In this document: positions 6,649-11,182 of the stretch, piece after piece
Layout of the letters: the number at the start of each line of letters is the position of its first letter
Numbering within the stretch: the stretch's first letter is position 1
From: Oscillospiraceae bacterium
GTDB taxonomy: Bacteria > Bacillota > Clostridia > Oscillospirales > Acutalibacteraceae
DNA length: 11,182 nt
Reading direction: 5' to 3'
NCBI GenBank assembly: GCA_019422905.1
Contig: JAHZCM010000029.1
Coordinates: 8,464-19,645, forward strand
The notes under the pieces: model-generated
Told to the model about the DNA's origin: nothing
What the model saw: only the letters and a program-made list of their open reading frames with translations
Databases searched by the model: none
Translations under genes and position numbers: made by a program

Positions 6649-6993
6649 ATGGACGCACTTAAAATCATTGCCGCCGATTCCGTAAAGGAGCAGGCGCCTC
6701 AGTTCAACGTTGGCGATACCGTTCGCGTCAGCGTAAACATCCGTGAGGGTGAGAGAGAGAGAATTCAGCAGTTTGAGGGCACCGTCATTGCCCGCAAAGG
6801 CTCCGGTGTGGGAGAGACCTTTACCGTTCGCCGTGTTTCCTATGGCGTCGGCGTGGAGAGAGTTTTCCCGCTCCATTCCCCCAACGTGAAGGAAGTCGCG
6901 ATTGTTCGTAAGGGCCGTGTACGCCGTGCGAAGCTCTACTATCTGCGTGACAGAGTCGGTAAGGCTGCAAAGGTTAAGGAGCAGATTCGATAA
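6649..6993 (+). CDS. rplS: 50S ribosomal protein L19
   Basis: A 114-residue protein of the usual bL19 length. The characteristic segments are PQFNVGDTVRVSV, the IREGERERIQQFEGTVIARKG strand-loop region, TFTVRRVSYGVGVERVFPLHSP, and the basic tail RVRRAKLYYLRDR. L19 sits at the 30S-50S interface. AGGAGG (6635-6640) lies 8 nt before the ATG. Codon use differs from the neighbours: more CGT and AGA for Arg and GTT for Val, typical of a highly expressed gene, so this is not a sign of transfer. In many Firmicutes trmD precedes rplS; here a DUF2344 gene does. A strong intrinsic terminator follows directly, so the gene is largely an independent unit with its own promoter and leader. Confidence 0.98.
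   Translation: MDALKIIAADSVKEQAPQFNVGDTVRVSVNIREGERERIQQFEGTVIARKGSGVGETFTVRRVSYGVGVERVFPLHSPNVKEVAIVRKGRVRRAKLYYLRDRVGKAAKVKEQIR
6751..6762 (+). repeat. (GA)6 dinucleotide run inside rplS
   Basis: Six tandem GA units encode part of the E-R-E-R segment of L19. The protein sequence there is normal for the family, so the run is probably a chance result of AGA codon choice. It is the only simple repeat of this length that I noticed in a coding region here. Confidence 0.5.
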
Positions 6994-7011
6994 TCGAATA
7001 GCACACAGAAT

Positions 7012-7040
7012 AAAAGGGGCAAAGCGTTTGTCCCTTTTTT
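7012..7040 (+). terminator. Intrinsic terminator after rplS
   Basis: AAAAGGGGCAAA (7012-7023) pairs with TTTGTCCCTTTT (7027-7038) over 12 bp with a single G-U, a GCG loop and a run of six T (7035-7040). It begins 18 nt after the rplS stop. It should end most rplS transcripts; lepB starts only 25 nt after the T-run, so downstream genes depend on read-through or on a promoter that I could not identify. Confidence 0.9.
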
Positions 7041-7065
7041 GCTTTATTTACAGAGAGCCAGAGTT

Positions 7066-7638
7066 ATGGAGAATATGAACAGGAAATCTACATCCCCTTC
7101 AAAGGGAATCAAAACGCTTTATGAATGGCTGGAGGAGATCGCCGTCGCGCTGACGCTGGTCATTCTGGTGTTCACGTTTTTGTTCCGCGTGGTCACAGTG
7201 ACGGGCGAATCCATGCTGCCGAATTTTGTGGAGGGCGAAAAGCTGATCGTCACAAATCTCGGGCATTCCGTGGAGCAGGGAACGGTCGTCGTGATTACCA
7301 ACGTGCTCAACGAGCCGATCATCAAGCGCGTGATTGCAACGGAGGGCCAGACCGTCGATATCGACTATACGACCGGCGTCGTCTATGTGGACGGCGAGGC
7401 GGTCGACGAAACGGCGTTCGGGCTTGAAAACGGCATCACGACGCGGCCGTACAGCACGTTTGAGCCGCTGGTTTTTCCACAGACCGTGCCGGAGGGCTGC
7501 GTTTTTGTCCTCGGTGACAACCGCAGCGTTTCAAAGGACAGCCGCTATGCGGAGGTCGGCATGGTGGATGAGCGGCACATCCTTGGGGAGGCGGTTTTCA
7601 CGCTCTATCCGTTCAGCCGCTTCGGCCCGATCGAGTGA
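7066..7638 (+). CDS. lepB: Signal peptidase I (S26 family)
   Basis: A 190-residue membrane-anchored serine protease that removes signal peptides from exported proteins on the outer face of the cytoplasmic membrane. It has one N-terminal membrane segment (about 24-43), the catalytic serine in GESMLP (S49), the catalytic lysine in IIKRVIA (K87), and the conserved box GDNRSVSKDSR (150-160). The length fits Gram-positive SipS-type enzymes. The ATG at 7066 follows a weak AGAGAG (7052-7057); an in-frame ATG at 7075 gives a protein three residues shorter and has GGAG only 3 nt upstream, so 7066 is preferred but not certain. An upstream TTG at 7039 falls inside the terminator and was rejected. lepB between rplS and ylqF is a common arrangement in Clostridia. 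Confidence 0.95.
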   Translation: MENMNRKSTSPSKGIKTLYEWLEEIAVALTLVILVFTFLFRVVTVTGESMLPNFVEGEKLIVTNLGHSVEQGTVVVITNVLNEPIIKRVIATEGQTVDIDYTTGVVYVDGEAVDETAFGLENGITTRPYSTFEPLVFPQTVPEGCVFVLGDNRSVSKDSRYAEVGMVDERHILGEAVFTLYPFSRFGPIE

Positions 7639-7723
7639 CGCCGCAATAAGACAGAAAAGGCGCGGGCTGGCCTTGATTCGGATGCAGAATTTGTGCCGCG
7701 CAGAAAGGAAAATGGTCATAGCA

Positions 7724-8611
7724 ATGAGCGAAGTACAATCGGTGCAGTGGTTTCCGGGCCATATGGCGAAAACGCGCCGTGCGATTCAGAGCAGCTTAAA
7801 GCTCGTCGACGCCGTGGCGGAGCTGATCGACGCCCGTATCCCGGTGAGCAGCCGCAATCCGGTTTTAAAGAATATTATCGGCAGCAAGCCGAAAATCGTT
7901 TTGCTGAATAAGGCCGATATGGCCGACTCGGCGCAGACCGCAAAATGGGTCGAATATTTCCGGCAGCATAAAACGGTCGCGCTTCCGATCGACTGTAAGA
8001 CGGGCAGGGGGCTCAACCGCCTGATGCCCGAGATCAAAGGCATCCTGCGCGAGCAGATTGCCGCTTGGGAGCGCAAGGGCATGGTCGGCAGACCGATCCG
8101 CATCATGGTGGTCGGCGTGCCGAATGTGGGGAAATCCTCGCTGATCAACCGTCTCTGCAAGGGCGGCGGCGCAGGCAAAGCCGCGGTGCAGGACAAGCCG
8201 GGCGTGACGCGCCGGAACCAGTGGTTCACGATCGGCAAGGGCTTTGAGCTGCTCGATACGCCGGGCGTGCTCTGGCCGAAGTTTGAGGATCCGGTCGTCG
8301 GCGAGCATCTGGCCTTTACCGGCGCCGTGCGCGATGAGATTCTGGATGCGGAGGGGCTTTCCTACCGCCTTCTGGAGCTTTTGCAGGAGCTGTACCCGCA
8401 GGCTGTCAACACGCGCTACAAGACGGAGATCGACCCGGCGGAGGGCCTCAAGGGCCATGAGATTCTCGAGAGGATCGGCAGGAAGCGCGGCATGCTGATG
8501 GCCGGCGGCGAGATCGACACGGAGCGCGCGGCGGTCAATGTGCTGGACGAATACCGCGGGGGCAAGCTGGGACAGATCACGCTGGAGCCGGTCGGCCGGC
8601 CGCTGGTATAA
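7724..8611 (+). CDS. ylqF: Ribosome biogenesis GTPase RbgA/YlqF
   Basis: A 295-residue circularly permuted GTPase needed for late maturation of the 50S subunit. The N-terminal signature VQWFPGHMAKTRR (about 7-19) is followed by the permuted order of motifs: G4 NKAD (62-65), G1 GVPNVGKSS (131-139), G2 threonine in VTR (T162), and G3 DTPG (178-181). The C-terminal RbgA helical region follows. The ATG at 7724 has AAAGGA (7704-7709) about 14 nt upstream. An in-frame ATG at 7712 would add MVIA but leaves only 2 nt to that site, so 7724 was chosen. It sits 85 nt after lepB, and the HD gene starts 2 nt after its stop. It is intact and typical of the family. Confidence 0.96.
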   Translation: MSEVQSVQWFPGHMAKTRRAIQSSLKLVDAVAELIDARIPVSSRNPVLKNIIGSKPKIVLLNKADMADSAQTAKWVEYFRQHKTVALPIDCKTGRGLNRLMPEIKGILREQIAAWERKGMVGRPIRIMVVGVPNVGKSSLINRLCKGGGAGKAAVQDKPGVTRRNQWFTIGKGFELLDTPGVLWPKFEDPVVGEHLAFTGAVRDEILDAEGLSYRLLELLQELYPQAVNTRYKTEIDPAEGLKGHEILERIGRKRGMLMAGGEIDTERAAVNVLDEYRGGKLGQITLEPVGRPLV

Positions 8612-8613
8612 AT

Positions 8614-9195
8614 ATGCGGGCGGATATTATCGGATACCTCAGATGTGAAATCCGCAGGCGCTGTGAAAGTGAAAGCAATTTTTTCGGCATGGGCTGCTGG
8701 CAGCACATCCTTGCGGTTGTAAAAAATGCAGTTGAGCTGGCGCCGCAGTACGGCGCCGATCCGGAGATTGTCGAGATTGCGGCGTGGCTGCACGATATTG
8801 CTTCCATCACAGATTATGCGCTGTATGCGGAGCACCATATCCACGGCGCGGAGATGGCGAAGGATATCCTTGCAAAATTGGATTACGATCCGGAGAAAAC
8901 AGCGCTTGTACAGCGGTGCATTTTGAATCACAGGGGCAGCAGGCGCATGGAAAAGCATTCGCCGGAGGAGATCTGTGTTGCGGACGCGGATGCCATGTCG
9001 CATTTCGACGCGGTCCCGTCCCTGTTTTATTTGGCTTTTGTGAACCGGAACCTCGGTATAGATGAGGGAACGCAGTTTGTCGTGGGCAAATTGGAGCGCA
9101 GCTATAATAAGCTGTCCGCGCAGGGAAAGAGAATCTACCGGGACAAGTATAGGCGCGTCATGGCGGCTGTTGCCGGGTGCGCCGCGCCGGATTGA
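8614..9195 (+). CDS. HD-domain phosphohydrolase
   Basis: A 193-residue soluble protein with the metal-binding HD-domain pattern: H31 in GCWQHILAV, the H60-D61 pair in AAWLHDIAS, histidines at 74, 75 and 77 (EHHIHGAEMA), H106 in ILNHRG, and the late aspartates D124/D126 in VADADAMSHFD. HD proteins hydrolyse phosphate esters, often of nucleotides; this one-domain form does not show which substrate. The start is 2 nt after the ylqF stop, with no ribosome site, so translation is probably coupled to ylqF. An HD gene between ylqF and rnhB is not part of the classic B. subtilis order and may be a lineage-specific insertion in this unit. The pattern recalls small HD proteins such as those of the YedJ or YqeK kind, but I cannot assign it more closely. 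Confidence 0.85.
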   Translation: MRADIIGYLRCEIRRRCESESNFFGMGCWQHILAVVKNAVELAPQYGADPEIVEIAAWLHDIASITDYALYAEHHIHGAEMAKDILAKLDYDPEKTALVQRCILNHRGSRRMEKHSPEEICVADADAMSHFDAVPSLFYLAFVNRNLGIDEGTQFVVGKLERSYNKLSAQGKRIYRDKYRRVMAAVAGCAAPD

Positions 9196-9242
9196 GTACC
9201 AAAGCCCGATTGAGCGCCGGAATGGAGAGAAAGAACATAAAG

Positions 9243-9839
9243 ATGGATTATACCTATGAGCATGACGCATACCTGCGCGGCTACACGGCGGTATGCGGGA
9301 TCGACGAGGCGGGCAGAGGCCCGCTTGCCGGGCCGGTCTGCGCGGCGGCAGTCCTGCTGCCGGAAGGGCTTGTGATCGACGGCCTGAACGACTCGAAGAA
9401 GCTGAGCGAGAAAAAACGCGAGCTGCTTTTCCCGGTGATTCAGGAAAACGCGCTGGCCTTTGGCATCGGCTTCGCCGACGAGAAGGAGATCGACGAAACC
9501 AACATATTACAGGCAACGTTCCTCGCGATGCGCCGCGCGTTCGGCGCGATGCAGCGCGTCTGCGATTACGTATTGGTCGACGGCAACCGCATGCCGCCGA
9601 TGCCCGTGCCGGGAGAGACGATCGTCAAGGGCGATGCGAAATCCCCGAGCATTGCGGCGGCCTCCATCCTGGCGAAAGTCAGCCGTGACCGCGTGATGCT
9701 GGAATATGCGAAGCAGTATCCTGAATATCAATTTGAGAAGCATAAGGGCTACGGAACGAAGGTGCATGTGGAGGCCCTGCATGCCTACGGGCCGTCGCCG
9801 ATTCACCGCAAGACCTTTTTAAGGAAGATACTCGGTTAG
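9243..9839 (+). CDS. rnhB: Ribonuclease HII
   Basis: A 198-residue RNase HII, which cleaves RNA in RNA-DNA hybrids and starts removal of single ribonucleotides from DNA. The four catalytic acidic residues are visible: D21-E22 in GIDEAGRGPLAGP, D113 in LVDGNRM and D131 in VKGDAKSP. These are followed by the conserved IAAASILAKVSRDR and KHKGYGTKVH. Spacing between D113 and D131 equals that of D108 and D126 in E. coli RNase HII. Several starts are in frame: GTG 9177, ATG 9222 and ATG 9243. I chose 9243 because it gives the usual N-terminus length before GIDEAGRG, with GGAGAG (9224-9229) as a distant ribosome site; 9222 would add seven residues. The gene follows the HD gene after 47 nt. Confidence 0.95.
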   Translation: MDYTYEHDAYLRGYTAVCGIDEAGRGPLAGPVCAAAVLLPEGLVIDGLNDSKKLSEKKRELLFPVIQENALAFGIGFADEKEIDETNILQATFLAMRRAFGAMQRVCDYVLVDGNRMPPMPVPGETIVKGDAKSPSIAAASILAKVSRDRVMLEYAKQYPEYQFEKHKGYGTKVHVEALHAYGPSPIHRKTFLRKILG

Positions 9840-9850
9840 GAGGGAGCGCC

Positions 9851-10204
9851 ATGCCGAATACCGGCTCCGGAAAAATCGGAGAGCGCTTTGCGGCGGAATA
9901 CCTGCAAAAAAGCGGATTTGAAATCCTCTGTATGAATTTTAAATGCCGCTTCGGCGAGATCGACGTCATCGCGCGGAACGAAAGCTATCTTGTTTTTGTG
10001 GAGGTTAAAACACGCCGGACGGGAAGCGCTGCGCACCCGTTCGAATCCATCACGCCGGGCAAGCGCGCAAAGGTGGTTAAAACCGCGCAGTATTATCTGC
10101 TGAGCCATCCCACGGCACTGCAGCCGCGTTTTGACGCCGCCTCTGTTTTCGTGCAGGACGGCGTGCCGGAGAAGATCGAGTATCTGGAAAACGCATTTTA
10201 TTGA
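9851..10204 (+). CDS. yraN: UPF0102 (YraN) family nuclease-like protein
   Basis: A 117-residue protein of normal YraN length, with the family's PD-(D/E)XK-like core: FGEIDVIAR (D38) and FVEVKTRR (E51 and K53), preceded by GSGKIGERFAAEYLQKSGFEIL. The family has a restriction-endonuclease-like fold and is thought to act on nucleic acid, but no substrate is firmly known. A perfect AGGAGG (9838-9843) lies 7 nt before the ATG and overlaps the rnhB stop codon, so the two are tightly coupled. The rnhB-yraN pair is widely conserved, which points to a linked role in DNA maintenance or repair (inference). Confidence 0.95.
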   Translation: MPNTGSGKIGERFAAEYLQKSGFEILCMNFKCRFGEIDVIARNESYLVFVEVKTRRTGSAAHPFESITPGKRAKVVKTAQYYLLSHPTALQPRFDAASVFVQDGVPEKIEYLENAFY

Positions 10205-10218
10205 TGGAGGCTGTATGT

Positions 10219-10965
10219 ATGCGGTATTTTGATTTGCATTGCGATACCCTGGTGGAATGCCTGAGCAGGGGAAAGTCGCTTTTAAGAAACGATCTGCACG
10301 TCAGTGTGGAGAAAGGCTGCTCCTTTGCGCCGTATGTCCAGTGCATGGCGATTTGGCTGCCGGACACGGTGCGCGGCGAGGAGGCGCTCGCCTATTTTGA
10401 CCGCCACGCTGATTTCTTTGAGCGCGAGGCCAAAAGCGGCGCGTTTACCGTGCTCCGCTGCGGTGCGGACCTCGAAAGGCTGGACGCACAGCGCTGCGTC
10501 GGATTGATGCTGACCGTCGAGGGCGGCGCAGCGATTGCCGGGGAGCTTCGGAATATCGCGCATCTGCGCAGGCGCGGCGTGCGCATGATGACGCTCACAT
10601 GGAATGGCAGCAATGAGATCGGAAGCGGCGTGATGTCCGGTGATCCGTTCGGCCTGACGCCGTTCGGCGTCAAGGCGGTGCGGGAAATGGAAGGGCATTG
10701 TAATCGATATCTCCCACGCCAGCGAGCGATTGTTTTACGATGTGGCGGCGCATACGAGCCGCCCGTTTGTCGCGTCGCATTCCAATGCGAAGGCGCTCTG
10801 CGGGCATCCGCGGAACCTGACCGACGATCAGTTCGGGGTTTTGCGGGAGCGCGGCGGGCTGGTCGGCCTGAATTATTTCAAGGCGTTTCTGAACGACGAC
10901 CCGGAGAGGGCGGATATCGACGATCTCTACGCGCATGCGGAGCATTTTTTGGCGCTTGGCGGTGA
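10219..10965 (+). pseudogene. M19 membrane dipeptidase, N-terminal part (frameshifted)
   Basis: The first 158 residues (to about 10692) match the renal/membrane dipeptidase family M19, zinc enzymes that hydrolyse dipeptides. Visible are DLHCDT with zinc ligands H7 and D9, the bridging glutamate E101 in LTVEGG, and MTLTWNGSN...GLTPFG. The ATG at 10219 was chosen for GGAGG (10206-10210) 8 nt upstream and the family-typical MRYFDLHCDT start; the longer TTG reading from 10201 lacks this. After VREME the frame breaks: the read frame continues for 90 out-of-frame residues to a TGA at 10963, while the true continuation GIVIDISHAS is in the next frame from 10694. The family normally has about two residues (such as RL) at the junction, so a 5-nt deletion fits better than one extra G. 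The start lies 14 nt after the yraN stop, which suggests the same operon. Confidence 0.85.
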
Positions 10966-11149
10966 GGACGTTCTCGCGATGGGCAGCGACTTTGACGGCT
11001 CCACAATGCCGCACGGCATCACGGGGCTGGAATCCGTGGAGGATATTGCAGAGACTTTTCTGCGTCATAACCTGTCCGAGGCGCTTGTCCGGAAAATTTT
11101 CTTTGAAAATGCGGCGGCCTTCTTCAAACGTTTTGACAGGAGAGCCTGA
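10694..11149 (+). pseudogene. M19 membrane dipeptidase, C-terminal part (frameshifted)
   Basis: This is the continuation in the +1 frame of the dipeptidase gene that begins at 10219, 151 residues to the TGA at 11147. It holds the remaining family motifs: IVIDISHAS with the zinc-ligand histidine, PFVASHSNAKALCGHPRNLT with the next histidine, and AMGSDFDG with the catalytic aspartate. No ribosome site or start lies at the junction, so it is part of one gene, not a separate gene. Joined, the protein would be about 311 residues, normal for bacterial M19 enzymes, and every metal ligand would be present. The frame has no other damage, so the break is either very recent or an error in the sequence. 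The stop region overlaps a promoter for the next gene. Confidence 0.85.
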
Positions 11150-11161
11150 ATACAGTATAAT
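11133..11161 (+). promoter_or_regulatory. Perfect consensus sigma-A promoter for a gene beyond the window
   Basis: TTGACA (11133-11138), a 17-nt spacer and TATAAT (11156-11161) match the sigma-A/sigma-70 consensus at all 12 positions with ideal spacing. The -35 lies in the last codons of the dipeptidase, and the predicted start is near 11168. An AAAAGGGAA stretch at the window end may be the start of a ribosome site or leader. The gene it drives is outside the window. Confidence 0.85.
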
Positions 11162-11182
11162 GAGACGTACCACAAAAGGGAA

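Noticed and set aside
7660..7701. GCGCGG (7660-7665) and CCGCGC (7696-7701) as a hairpin between lepB and ylqF.
   Set aside because: The 30-nt loop and 6-bp stem without a T-run do not make a terminator. In GC-rich DNA such pairs are expected by chance.
9187..9215. Short near-repeat CCGGATTGAG / CCCGATTGAG around the end of the HD gene.
   Set aside because: It is only two copies of about 10 bases, one of them covering the stop codon, with no further copies seen.
10693..10695. A simple one-base insertion in GGG as the cause of the dipeptidase frameshift.
   Set aside because: Removing one G restores the frame but leaves the conserved segment two residues short of the family pattern. It remains possible but is less likely than a 5-nt deletion.

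Overview
The window looks like a chromosomal segment of a spore-forming, moderately GC-rich member of the Clostridia (Bacillota), plausibly an Oscillospiraceae-like lineage. This rests on a near full-length SpoIVA, a SPOCS/LysM spore-coat protein of the SipL type, a sporulation-type site-2 protease, AGGAGG ribosome binding sites, frequent TTG starts, and the conserved Firmicutes block rplS-lepB-ylqF-rnhB-yraN. All genes lie on the + strand. Nothing seen suggests phage, IS elements, CRISPR or recent transfer.

Layout. (1) 11-3935 is a sporulation unit: a SipL-like protein, its expected partner SpoIVA, an 82-residue single-pass membrane protein with a TTG start, and a compact M50 (SpoIVFB-like) protease overlapping it. 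A hairpin with a short T-run sits between spoIVA and the small gene. (2) A near-consensus sigma-A promoter (3932-3960) overlaps the M50 stop codon and opens a housekeeping unit: a TIGR03960-type radical SAM protein, interrupted by a frameshift at about 5080, and its usual partner, a DUF2344/TIGR03936 protein. (3) rplS has its own extended -10 promoter, a structured leader of about 130 nt and a strong intrinsic terminator. (4) After that terminator follow lepB, ylqF/rbgA, an HD-domain hydrolase, rnhB, yraN and an M19 membrane dipeptidase, which carries a second frameshift at about 10693. (5) The last 50 bases contain a perfect TTGACA-N17-TATAAT promoter that probably drives a gene beyond the window.

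Together these genes cover spore coat assembly (SipL/SpoIVA), intramembrane proteolysis in the mother cell, ribosome assembly (L19, RbgA), protein export (signal peptidase I) and DNA maintenance (RNase HII, YraN). I do not see a convincing new multi-gene system. The most noteworthy points are the adjacency of a cysteine-rich SipL-like gene to spoIVA, the small membrane protein that looks like a SpoIVFA/M23 protein lacking its LytM domain, and two independent frameshifts at conserved motifs, each best explained by a short deletion.
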